Origin: Paenibacillus sabinae T27
GTDB lineage: Bacteria; Bacillota; Bacilli; Paenibacillales; Paenibacillaceae
Reading direction: 5' to 3'
Assembly: GCF_000612505.1 (NCBI RefSeq)
Contig: NZ_CP004078.1
Location: 3,325,252-3,389,251 of the forward strand
DNA length: 64,000 nt
Shown here piece after piece: positions 27,203 through 35,852 of the stretch. Every line of letters starts with the position of its first letter. Position 1 is the stretch's first letter. The position numbers and the translations under genes are program-made. The notes under the pieces were generated by a model. It was not told the DNA's origin. It did not search any database and saw only the letters and a program-made list of their open reading frames with translations.

Positions 27203-27232
27203 TTGACAACAATTCGTTGACAAAACTAAACT
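27203..27232 (+). promoter_or_regulatory. Possible promoter of the permease/nifH locus
   Basis: Two TTGACA boxes stand in tandem at 27203-27208 and 27217-27222. The first has TAAACT 18 bp downstream; the second lacks a good -10. The first gene of the locus starts at 27289. Confidence 0.4.
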
Positions 27233-27288
27233 GTACAAAACTTATGAGATAAATAGGATTTATAGAACGAACAGGGGGTTTTACTTTC

Positions 27289-28368
27289 ATGGCAACCAGG
27301 AATATCCCGGTTTTGCTGCTCGTCTGCTTGCGTTTATCCGGCATCGCCCTTCTCTGTATTCTGTGGGAGGTTTTGCCGAGAAGCGGGCTCGTGAATCCGA
27401 CTTTCTTCCCGCCGTTGTCCGCGGTGCTGCAGGAGATCGCGGCTCTTCTGCGGGACCAGCATCTCCTTGGCCATACGATAGCCACACTGTGGCGTGTGGT
27501 TGCAGGCATTGGGCTGGCAGCACTGGTAGCCGTGCCGGCAGGTGCGATTCTAGGGTACTGGCTGCCCGGTCTTGCTGCAGGACTGAACCCGCTGTTCCGC
27601 ATTCTGGCCCAGGTCAATCCCTTTTCGCTCATGACGGTATTTCTGCTGTTCTTCGGGATCGGGGAAAAGGCGAAGCTGATCATCGTCGCCTGGGTGGCGT
27701 TCTGGCCTCTGCTTCACCATGTCATTGTCGGTGTGCAGAATATAGATGCGGACTTGCTGAAAACGGCGCGCAGTATGGGAACCTCTCCCTCGCGGCTGTT
27801 CTTGCAGATCATACTGCCGGGGGCGGCCCCCTCTATTTTGCTGGGGGTCCGTACGTCGATTATATTGCTGTTGGCTATTCTGGTGGCCGGAGAAATGCTG
27901 GGAGGTTTGGCCGGTCTCGGCTGGCTGCTTCATTGGTCCAGCAATTATTACTCGTCTCCGTATGCTACAACGCCAATCTTTGCCGTTGGGCTATGTATTT
28001 CCCTGATTGGCGTCGCTCTGAGCGCCGTATTGCGCAAGCTGGAACGCGATCTGTTTTTCTGGAAGCCTCTCGAATCCGCATGGAGCGCATCGCCCGCCCC
28101 ACAGACGCCTCGAAGAAGGCCAAACCGTATTTTTGCAGTGACCGTACTGTCCGCTATGCTGCTGCTTCTCGTGGCTGGCGGCGCGTCAACAAGCTGGCTG
28201 AGCAAAACTAACGGCAGCTTCTCGGGAGAGGGCGATGTGCCTTCGCCCTCTGCCAGCGGGCACAGCGGCCACATGTCTCATGAGCATTCGCTGCCTGCCG
28301 CCGGGCAATCCGGTCATTCAGGCCATACTGCGCCAACCGCTTCACCGGTACAGTCCGGACATCCGTGA
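27289..28368 (+). CDS. SsuC/TauC-type ABC permease with C-terminal His-rich tail
   Basis: A 359-residue membrane subunit of the nitrate/sulfonate/taurine ABC importer family. The permease core (residues 1-265) has about six helices and the EAA loop (TARSMGTSPSRLFLQIILPGAAPSILLG) that docks an ATPase. Unlike its three paralogues nearby, it continues with an extra hydrophobic helix (IFAVTVLSAMLLLLVAGG, about 282-300) and a tail of some 55 residues with seven His in GHSGHMSHEHS, GHSGH and QSGHP. The tail would lie outside the cell if the topology holds. This suggests metal capture, by inference. AGGGGG lies ten bases before the ATG. Confidence 0.85.
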   Translation: MATRNIPVLLLVCLRLSGIALLCILWEVLPRSGLVNPTFFPPLSAVLQEIAALLRDQHLLGHTIATLWRVVAGIGLAALVAVPAGAILGYWLPGLAAGLNPLFRILAQVNPFSLMTVFLLFFGIGEKAKLIIVAWVAFWPLLHHVIVGVQNIDADLLKTARSMGTSPSRLFLQIILPGAAPSILLGVRTSIILLLAILVAGEMLGGLAGLGWLLHWSSNYYSSPYATTPIFAVGLCISLIGVALSAVLRKLERDLFFWKPLESAWSASPAPQTPRRRPNRIFAVTVLSAMLLLLVAGGASTSWLSKTNGSFSGEGDVPSPSASGHSGHMSHEHSLPAAGQSGHSGHTAPTASPVQSGHP

Positions 28369-28407
28369 CAGACCTGGCGGCAATAAATTGTGTCGGGAGG
28401 AACGTAA

Positions 28408-29166
28408 GTGAATGTGTTAACCAAGCTTAGCAATCGTTATGCTGCCGTAATCGCCTTCCTCGTCCTGTGGGAAGTCAGTGCAAGATTCGAATGGGTAGAC
28501 CCCCAATTCATTCCTCCTCTTACGAAGGTGCTTCAGTACATCGGCGAACAGGCGGCAACAGGAGCCCTGGCGCACCATCTGCTGATTAGTCTGGGGCGCG
28601 CCGCCGGAGGACTGGCCATCGCCCTGATTGCAGGTGTGCCGCTCGGAATAGCTCTGGCCGGCTGGCCCTACATGATCCGTATAGCCCTCGGGCCGGTGCT
28701 GGAGTGGCTCTCTCACATCAATCCGTTTGTTGTGTTTCACATCATCATCGTATTCATCGGAGCCGGCGAGCCCACGAAAGTCTCGATTATCGCCTGGGCT
28801 TGTATTTGGCCGATTATGTTCAGCACATTGTCCGGGATGATCCATGCCGACGCAGACACTGTCAAAGCGGCGCGTTCATTTGGGTTAAGCCGCCTTCGGC
28901 TGACGACGAAGGTCCTGCTTCCTTTAGCCTTCCCCTCCATTTTGACCGGGACGCGTCTGGCTGCGGGCTATGCGCTGCTGTTTCTGATCGCGGCTGAAAT
29001 GATGGGGTCCACCTCCGGCCTGGGCTTCATGATTTATACGGCTCAAGCCAATTATCAGATTGTGCAGATGTTCTCTGGAGTTTTGATTATTGCGGTCCTG
29101 GCCATCGTGCTGGACGGAATCATGTCAGCGGCAGGCAAACGGCTAGTCCACCCCGCTATAAAATAA
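28408..29166 (+). CDS. SsuC/TauC-type ABC permease
   Basis: A 252-residue permease with six predicted helices and the EAA motif (AARSFGLSRLRLTTKVLLPLAFPSILTG). GTG start with GGGAGG seven bases upstream, 39 bp after the first permease, so the two are co-transcribed and may form a heterodimer. The ATPase they need is not next to them. The substrate is not evident. Confidence 0.87.
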   Translation: MNVLTKLSNRYAAVIAFLVLWEVSARFEWVDPQFIPPLTKVLQYIGEQAATGALAHHLLISLGRAAGGLAIALIAGVPLGIALAGWPYMIRIALGPVLEWLSHINPFVVFHIIIVFIGAGEPTKVSIIAWACIWPIMFSTLSGMIHADADTVKAARSFGLSRLRLTTKVLLPLAFPSILTGTRLAAGYALLFLIAAEMMGSTSGLGFMIYTAQANYQIVQMFSGVLIIAVLAIVLDGIMSAAGKRLVHPAIK

Positions 29167-29223
29167 CAAATCAGATAAAATGTTACAAATTTTTGAACTG
29201 GACGTTTTCTGTAATTTCATGCG

Positions 29224-29356
29224 TTGACAATCATGAAAGTATTAGAATAAGCTTTAATCCATAAATCTCATATGATTTATCGGATTAAAGAAAGTTGACC
29301 AGTTAGCTGGAGACTAACGTTCTTCCCCCCGGGAAGTTCGCTTAGTCTCTTTTTTT
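29224..29356 (+). promoter_or_regulatory. Leader with inverted repeat and attenuator ahead of the binding-protein/nifH operon
   Basis: TTGACA at 29224-29229 may be the -35; the -10 (TAAGCT, 18 bp on) is weak. A 39-bp inverted repeat at 29252-29290 (CTTTAATCC and ATAAATC arms, one bulge, loop TCATAT) follows: operator or RNA stem. Next come GTTGA, a small hairpin CCAG-TTAG-CTGG, and a terminator GAGACTAA (29310-29317)/TTAGTCTC (29342-29349) with inner stem CTTCCC/GGGAAG and seven T. GTTAG (29302-29306) can pair instead with CTAAC inside the terminator arm, giving an antiterminator. The gene starts about 90 bp later. Confidence 0.65.
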
Positions 29357-29448
29357 ATACTAAACCAAGGCAGGTGATGAAGGGCTGAATAGTTGCATCT
29401 TTTAATGTTAAATTTTTACTTAAATTAAAATTATTAGGAGTGAGGGAA

Positions 29449-30534
29449 ATGGCAGCTGGTAAAAAGAAATGGGTTATTGTTTCCGTAATCGCCGCTTTGG
29501 TGATAGGAGGAATCGGCGTGGGCAGCTACTTGGGCCAGACGAAGAAAGGACTCGGCATCCAAGGCGCCGCAGGGTTATCGCATTTAAAGGATGCAGGGTT
29601 TGACCCGGCCAAATCCGGCAAGAAGGTGTACACCATCAAAACCGACACCAAGGTGAACTGCTCCTCCACACCATGGGTGATTGCCGAGAAAAAAGGCTTT
29701 TTCGCCGAGGAAGGGATCAATGTGGAATATACCGGCGAATTGACTCAAGCTCAAGTGCTTCCTTCCATCTTGAACGGAACGAACAATGTCTCCAGCACCC
29801 ATGTTAACAACATCGCCACCTATATCGCCGGCGGGGCCAAAATCAAGGGCGTTACGATCGGCGGAGTTGAACCGAAGCCGGATGTGGATGAAAAATATCA
29901 TCACATGAAATTCTATGTCAGCCCCAAGGCGGGTGTTTCTTCACTGGAAGAGCTGATCAAGAAGAAGAAAGGTGAGAAAATTACGATCAACGGCACCGTA
30001 CCGAGCTGCACAACCTTCATCGCCACCAACGCATTCGACCATCTGGGCTTTAGTCGTGATCAAATCAAGTTTGTTGCTTTCGAAAGCGATACGGCGGCCT
30101 TGCAGGCGAACCAGCAGGGTAATATTGACATCGTCGGCGTCCATCCACCTTTTTACAAACTGGCAAAGGACTCTGGTCTGATCGAAGTTTTCGACACGGC
30201 GGATACCGGACTCGGCGAAGCGGCAGGCACAACCTTCTACTACTTCACGGATCAATTTATCAAGGATAATCCCGAAGCAGTCCAGGGCTTCGTCAACGCG
30301 ATAAAGAAAGCTCAGGACTGGATCGTCAACCCGGCGCATGAGGAAGAAGCGATCAAGCTGACCGGCGACTATATCGGCCAACCGGTAAACGCCGTGCACT
30401 ACTATTACACCGGCAAAGGATTTCAGGACAAGCTGATCCAGCCTTGGATTGATGATCTTGTCGTATCCGGTGCCTTGAAGAAGGATCAGCTGAAGGTCGA
30501 CGACCTGATCACCACCCAGTTTGACCCGAACTAA
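29449..30534 (+). CDS. NMT1/SsuA-like ABC substrate-binding protein with uncleaved anchor
   Basis: A 361-residue binding protein of the nitrate/sulfonate/taurine (NMT1-like) family: two-lobed fold with VNCSSTPWVIAEKKGFFAEEGINVEYTGELTQAQVLPSILNGTNNVSSTHVN at the ligand cleft and NGTVPSCTTFIATNAFDHLGF in the second lobe. The N-terminus is a Lys-rich stretch and one hydrophobic helix (about 7-27) with no lipobox Cys, so it is probably held by a membrane anchor rather than lipid, unusual for a Gram-positive. ATG at 29449 with AGGAG eight bases upstream; the GTG at 29440 overlaps the site. It lies directly upstream of nifH. Confidence 0.87.
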   Translation: MAAGKKKWVIVSVIAALVIGGIGVGSYLGQTKKGLGIQGAAGLSHLKDAGFDPAKSGKKVYTIKTDTKVNCSSTPWVIAEKKGFFAEEGINVEYTGELTQAQVLPSILNGTNNVSSTHVNNIATYIAGGAKIKGVTIGGVEPKPDVDEKYHHMKFYVSPKAGVSSLEELIKKKKGEKITINGTVPSCTTFIATNAFDHLGFSRDQIKFVAFESDTAALQANQQGNIDIVGVHPPFYKLAKDSGLIEVFDTADTGLGEAAGTTFYYFTDQFIKDNPEAVQGFVNAIKKAQDWIVNPAHEEEAIKLTGDYIGQPVNAVHYYYTGKGFQDKLIQPWIDDLVVSGALKKDQLKVDDLITTQFDPN

Positions 30535-30596
30535 AATGCCATCATGCAACAAGAAATCGGCGTTTTTTCAACTGCTTAATTACAACCAATAGATAG

Positions 30597-31481
<885 letters not shown>

Positions 31482-31497
31482 GGAGGATGGAAACGCA

Positions 31498-32289
31498 ATG
31501 AAATGGATCATTTCGGTTCATCAGAGATTGTTAAGCTTTTATCTTTTTTTCCTGGTGCTGATCGTTTGGGAGCTTGCGCCGAGGCTGGGACTCGTTAGCA
31601 ACGTATTTGTCCCGCCCTTCTCCCGGATTGTGGAGACCGGAATCGAACTGGGACTGACGAACATTTTTCTCTACATATCCATTAGCCTGAAAAGAGTGTT
31701 TGTCGGCTTTGTCCTGGCTACCGTTTTGGCCCTGCCGCTTGGCTTTATTCTGGCCGGAGCCATGCCGAAGCTGGCCGCATTTCTCCAACCTCTGACCAAA
31801 TTTCTCTCCAGCATCCCGCCGTTTATTCTATTTCCGGTCTTCGTTATCATTGTAGGAATCGGCGAGGGAGGCATTTATACGGTCATCTTCTGGTCGTCGT
31901 TCTGGCCGATATTGTTCACGACCATAGCCGGAATTCAGAATGTCGATCCGCTGCTGATCCGGTCGGCCAAATCCATGAATGCGAGCAAGCTGGTGATCTT
32001 CACACAGGTCATCCTGCCCGGCGCCTCGCCGACATTGATCACCGGACTCCGTACCGGACTGACCATGAGCTTCTTCATGCTGATCGGTTCGGAGAGCATG
32101 GGCGCCGATTCGGGTATGGGTTGGATGATCCACAATGCCCAAAGCATGGGGTTTGTCGAGCGCATTTACCTTGGTGCCATTATGGTTGCAGGCGTCGGTC
32201 TGGTGCTCAATTATGTGCTTGAATACCTAGAGAGTGCAGTGCTGCATTGGAGGCAGGCCCCCGAATCAAGCAATAAAGCCGCGGCCTAG
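31498..32289 (+). CDS. SsuC/TauC-type ABC permease
   Basis: A 263-residue permease with six predicted helices and the EAA loop (SAKSMNASKLVIFTQVILPGASPTLITGLRTG). The ATG at 31498 follows nifH by 16 bp with AAGGAGG upstream, so both are translated from one message. Third of four paralogues in the locus. Confidence 0.87.
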   Translation: MKWIISVHQRLLSFYLFFLVLIVWELAPRLGLVSNVFVPPFSRIVETGIELGLTNIFLYISISLKRVFVGFVLATVLALPLGFILAGAMPKLAAFLQPLTKFLSSIPPFILFPVFVIIVGIGEGGIYTVIFWSSFWPILFTTIAGIQNVDPLLIRSAKSMNASKLVIFTQVILPGASPTLITGLRTGLTMSFFMLIGSESMGADSGMGWMIHNAQSMGFVERIYLGAIMVAGVGLVLNYVLEYLESAVLHWRQAPESSNKAAA

Positions 32290-32329
32290 CCGGATCTAAA
32301 CTTAAGCAAAGGAGGACGAGACGAGTCTC

Positions 32330-33106
32330 ATGAATTCTACCGCAGTCAAGCTTAAAAAAATCGGCATCGGCAGTATTCCGATCCTGTTGTTCTTCATCTT
32401 CTGGGAGATCGGCGCCCGAACCATTCCGAAGGGCGTCATCTCGCCTCCCAGCGACGCGATTCTAGCCATCTTCCGCTCGGTATTCTCCGGCTTGCTGCTG
32501 GAGCAGACACTAATCAGCCTGTACCGGGTGCTGCTCGGGTTCTTGCTCTCGCTCATTATCGGTATTCCGCTCGGATTTTTGCTCGGCACCTTTTTTAGTT
32601 CGGCGGAAAAAGCGTTGCTGCCTTTCTTGCGCACCTGCGAGAAGCTGAACCCTTTCGCGATCATTCCGATTTTCATGATCTTCTTCGGAATCGGAACTTC
32701 GGAGAAGGTGGTCGTCATCTTCTGGTCTGCGCTCTGGCCCGTACTGTTTAATACGATGTCCGGAGCCAAGGATATCGATTACAACCTGCTGCGGGCGGCA
32801 CGGTCCATGGGAGCTACGCGCAGAGAGCTGTTTACCAAGGTCGTCCTGCCGTTCACCGCACCCAATATTTTTATCGGTATTGAATTTGCCGCCCAGTTAT
32901 CGTTCTTCATGATTATCGCATCTGAAGTAATCGGCGCCAGCACGGGACTCGGATGGTATTACATCAACTCTACCGCCCGCTATGATCTGCCGCTCATGTA
33001 CGGCATCGTCCTGTTCATCACCGTGCTGGGCATTATCATCAACCTGTTGTTCGCCAGACTGAAAAAGCGATTCTTGGTATGGAAAGAAGCGTCACAGCTT
33101 CACTAA
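32330..33106 (+). CDS. SsuC/TauC-type ABC permease
   Basis: A 258-residue permease with six helices and the EAA motif (AARSMGATRRELFTKVVLPFTAPNIFIG). AGGAGG precedes the ATG, 40 bp after the third permease. Last gene of the locus; a strong hairpin follows. With the third permease it could form one heterodimer, while the first two form another; the ATPase would come from elsewhere. Confidence 0.87.
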   Translation: MNSTAVKLKKIGIGSIPILLFFIFWEIGARTIPKGVISPPSDAILAIFRSVFSGLLLEQTLISLYRVLLGFLLSLIIGIPLGFLLGTFFSSAEKALLPFLRTCEKLNPFAIIPIFMIFFGIGTSEKVVVIFWSALWPVLFNTMSGAKDIDYNLLRAARSMGATRRELFTKVVLPFTAPNIFIGIEFAAQLSFFMIIASEVIGASTGLGWYYINSTARYDLPLMYGIVLFITVLGIIINLLFARLKKRFLVWKEASQLH

Positions 33107-33452
33107 ACATTGGAGCTTGGAACCATTTGCCGCCTAGCAGTTTGCGGGAGAAGCTCGCAAGAAAAAATCGCAAGAGAAAATCGCAAGCAATGCTTGGCAC
33201 AACAGGCAGAGCCGCCCAGGGACGGCTCTGCCTGTTGTTGGTACAATTGACTGTTCTTTCGGCCGCTCACCGTCCCTTTCGAGCAGCGGTAATCCGGCAT
33301 CAAGTTTCCGTCAGTCCTCCTGCTATCCGGAATCCTCGGCTCCACCGCTCCTCATCCGTCAATTCCCTCCATTAATGAACACAAAAGGAGCAGACCGCTC
33401 CTTGCAGCAAGGGACGATCTGCTCCTTTATTGTTAGCCACAGCCGTACGAAA
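33107..33452. other. Intergenic region: short repeats and hairpins
   Basis: Contains three tandem TCGCAAG units (about 33157-33190), a strong stem GGCAGAGCCG/CGGCTCTGCC (33202-33230) that probably ends the permease operon, and, near 33386-33427, a stem GGAGCAGA/TCTGCTCC serving as terminator of the minus-strand L25 gene. No protein gene is supported. Confidence 0.55.
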
Positions 33453-34079
33453 TCAGGCTTCCTTGCCTTCCGAACCCTCGGCCGCTTCTTCCACGGCTGC
33501 GGGACCTTCCGCTTCCGTCTCCTCGGCGGCAGGCTCTTCCGTTACGGTCGGCGGCAGAATCTTGACGACCAGGGTTTCGGGGTCCGTCAATACTTCCCAG
33601 CCCTCATGCTTTGGAAGATCGGAAACCAGCAGATGATCGCCAATCTCTAAGGCGCTGGTGTCAACTTCGAATACGGATTCCAATTTATCGGGTAGTGTAC
33701 GGATTTCAAGCTCATGCAGCTCGACGGTCTGCACGCCTCCGCTCTTCACGCCAGCCGGTGTACCTGTAAAATGCAGAGCTACCTTGGTATCCAGCTCAGC
33801 TTTCAAATCGATCACATGAAAATCAATGTGCAGCAGCTTCTTGCTCAAGGGCTCGCGCTGCACTTCATTGATAATTACATCTTTAGTGCCGGATGCCGGC
33901 AGTTCCGCTTTTAAAACCGCCCGCGGATTTTTGCTCAGAATACCGTCTACTGTTTTTGCATCCGCGCTTAAGGAAAGAGACTCCGAACCCGCACCGTAGA
34001 TAACGACAGGCACGAGGCCTTGTCTCCGCTGCGCGGCAGGCTTCCCGGCTCTTTCGATCAAACGTACTGTTTCACTCAT
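33453..34079 (-). CDS. 50S ribosomal protein L25/general stress protein Ctc
   Basis: A 208-residue protein of the L25/TL5/Ctc family that binds 5S rRNA: N-terminal L25 domain (LIERAGKPAAQRRQGLVPVVIYGAG, HIDFHVIDL) and a C-terminal beta domain (GVQTVELHELEIRTLPDKLESVFEVDTSALEIGDHLLVSDL), then an acidic Glu/Ala-rich tail common in this family. Start at 34079, with AGGAGG eight bases upstream; the TTG two codons earlier is closer than ideal. In Bacillus the gene is stress-induced. Confidence 0.9.
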   Translation of the reverse strand: MSETVRLIERAGKPAAQRRQGLVPVVIYGAGSESLSLSADAKTVDGILSKNPRAVLKAELPASGTKDVIINEVQREPLSKKLLHIDFHVIDLKAELDTKVALHFTGTPAGVKSGGVQTVELHELEIRTLPDKLESVFEVDTSALEIGDHLLVSDLPKHEGWEVLTDPETLVVKILPPTVTEEPAAEETEAEGPAAVEEAAEGSEGKEA

Positions 34080-34479
34080 TGCCAATTCCTCCTAAGGATG
34101 GATTCAAAAAATAGAAGACCGATTAGATCGTATTCTAATCAGTCTCTTATTAACCATATTGCCTTTATCGGAATCAATATAGCACTATAGCCGAAAGAAG
34201 TCAAAAAAAGGGAATATTTGCGTCCCTAAATAGTACTCAAACCAAATGGCACGCAACATAGTGTCCCCCGCCAGTGTCGCGGAAACGCGGAATTTCTACC
34301 TTGCAGCGCTCTACGGCAAACGGGCAGCGGGTATGAAATTTGCAACCGGAGGGCGGATTCGCCGGGCTCGGAATGCGGAGGGAGCTGTTCAAGCACGCTT
34401 TGCAGTTAAGCAGACAGCCTCGCTTTTTCCAATATCGGGTAGTAAAATAAAGACATTACACAGAACAGGAGTGAAGAAT
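34080..34479. other. Intergenic region upstream of the L25 gene
   Basis: Holds a stem in the L25 leader (GACTGATTAG/CTAATCGGTC, about 34117-34145), followed on the minus strand by TTCTATTTTTT, so it may be an attenuator. The plus-strand frame that runs through 34246-34479 has no ribosome binding site or family signature and is not called as coding. Confidence 0.45.
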
Positions 34480-34773
34480 ATGACGCAAATTCAAACCGGA
34501 GAAAGCCGATTTTATATTGCCGGCGAAGGTAAGGACCTGGCCGAAATTACATACAGATTGGAAGAGAACAGCGGGGATTTGGTCATTGACCATACCTTTG
34601 TTTCGGAAGATCTGCGCGGTCAGGGAGCCGGAGAACAGTTGGTACGGGCGGTAGTGGACAAGGCCCGTGAGGAGCAGTTGAAGATTGTACCTGAGTGCTC
34701 ATATGCGGCACATCAATTCAAAAAACACGCCGAATATTCGGATGTCCTGAGCGAAAACGCGCCCAGGGGATAA
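34480..34773 (+). CDS. Small GNAT-like acetyltransferase (YjdJ type)
   Basis: A 97-residue protein of the short GNAT-like family (FYIAGEGKDLAEITYRLEENSGDLVIDHTFVSEDLRGQGAGEQLVRAVVDKAREEQLKIVPECSYAAHQFKKH). The acetyl-CoA loop is reduced to RGQGAG, and CSYA is the family mark near the end. Start at the M of MTQIQTG with AGGAGTG upstream; the longer frame is not supported. The substrate is unknown. It is followed by another acetyltransferase gene. Confidence 0.82.
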   Translation: MTQIQTGESRFYIAGEGKDLAEITYRLEENSGDLVIDHTFVSEDLRGQGAGEQLVRAVVDKAREEQLKIVPECSYAAHQFKKHAEYSDVLSENAPRG

Positions 34774-34810
34774 GCCCGTATTCGCGTGTGTCCCTAGGAG
34801 GATGACGGGT

Positions 34811-35668
34811 TTGACGACACATGAAACACTGAAACAAATTGAAGAATTGCAGCAGCGCTGCGAGGAATATGAAGACCTTTCGCTGAAGCTCAACTGGGAA
34901 TCCCTGCGCAGGGAACCCGGGGGCGGCGGCGCCGAATGGTTCGTTACCTACGAGGATGAGCTGCTGGTCGGATTTATCGGGCTGTACAGCTTCGGCAGCG
35001 AAATCGAAGTATGCGGCATGGTACGTCCGGGTTACCGGCGGCGCGGCATTTTCAGCTCGCTATGGAAACGGGCACAGAGCTATATCGCCCGCCAGGGAGC
35101 ACATAACGTGCTGCTGAATGCGCCGGCGGCTTCCAAATCCGCTGTCGGCTTTCTGAAGACGCTGCCCCTCGCTTTCGATCATGCGGAATACCAGATGAAG
35201 TGGCACGAAGAGAAGGCCGATGAACGCTCAGCCTTTGAGAACAAGATTCTGCCGGATGACCATGTCATTCTCCGGCCCGCACGCGCCGATGAAGTCCCTC
35301 TGCTCGTCGCTCTCGACAGCGCAGGGTTCGGCATGACGCCCCAAGACGCTGCGAACATGTACGATGAATTCGTGGAGGAAGACAGCAACGAGCACATCAT
35401 CATCGAGCTGGAAGGACAGCCGGCAGGAAAGCTGCGGCTGTGGACGGAGCATCACGAAACGTGGATTTACGGGTTTACCGTTGATGAGAAGCTGAGAGGC
35501 AGAGGCATCGGACGCAGCGCTCTCCTCCAGACCATCCAGCGGGAAAAGCGCAGCGGCAACGGAGTCAATCTCGAAGTCGCGCTGGATAATCCGAATGCGC
35601 TGAGGCTGTATGAGAGCTGCGGATTTGTTGTCACGAACAAGCAGGACTATTTACGTTATGTCGGCTAG
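34811..35668 (+). CDS. Tandem GNAT-family N-acetyltransferase
   Basis: A 285-residue protein with two GNAT folds: an N-terminal one with RPGYRRRGIFSSLWKRA and a C-terminal one with VDEKLRGRGIGRSALLQTIQ and LEVALDNPNALRLYESCGFV. TTG at 34811 is chosen because AGGAGG lies nine bases upstream; the ATG at 34802 directly abuts the site. It lies 37 bp after the small acetyltransferase and is probably co-transcribed. Substrate unknown. Confidence 0.83.
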   Translation: MTTHETLKQIEELQQRCEEYEDLSLKLNWESLRREPGGGGAEWFVTYEDELLVGFIGLYSFGSEIEVCGMVRPGYRRRGIFSSLWKRAQSYIARQGAHNVLLNAPAASKSAVGFLKTLPLAFDHAEYQMKWHEEKADERSAFENKILPDDHVILRPARADEVPLLVALDSAGFGMTPQDAANMYDEFVEEDSNEHIIIELEGQPAGKLRLWTEHHETWIYGFTVDEKLRGRGIGRSALLQTIQREKRSGNGVNLEVALDNPNALRLYESCGFVVTNKQDYLRYVG

Positions 35669-35756
35669 TTGATGACGGAAGCCTCATAGGAACTGGTGCG
35701 TGCTTACCTCAGTTTCATTTGCTGTTTAAACAGCAGAATGCGCTCAAAACAAAATC

Positions 35757-35797
35757 AGGCCCTGCGAAACACCGGTATCGGTGCGCAGGGCCTTTTT
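35757..35797 (+). terminator. Terminator after the tandem acetyltransferase
   Basis: Stem AGGCCCTGCG (35757-35766) with CGCAGGGCCT, then TTTTT. It also faces the converging gene that ends at 35853 and could serve both strands. Confidence 0.8.
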
Positions 35798-35852
35798 GCA
35801 ATCGGATTGGCGGGTTTGCGGATTGATTGGCTGTAAGTAAGCGGATTTGCGG

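Noticed and set aside
27203..27227. A GlnR/TnrA box upstream of the first permease
   Set aside because: The tandem TTGACA boxes do not give TGTNA-N7-TNACA in either direction.
29252..29349. ANTAR-target or ykkC (guanidine-I) riboswitch in the leader
   Set aside because: The loops lack the A1/G4 pattern of ANTAR targets, and the conserved ykkC bases are not present.
33157..33190. A CRISPR array from the repeated TCGCAAG units
   Set aside because: Only three units of about 13 bp, with no spacers of constant length and no cas genes.
34246..34479. Extended N-terminus of the small acetyltransferase
   Set aside because: The family is about 95 residues and the internal ATG has a good binding site; the extension has no recognisable sequence.
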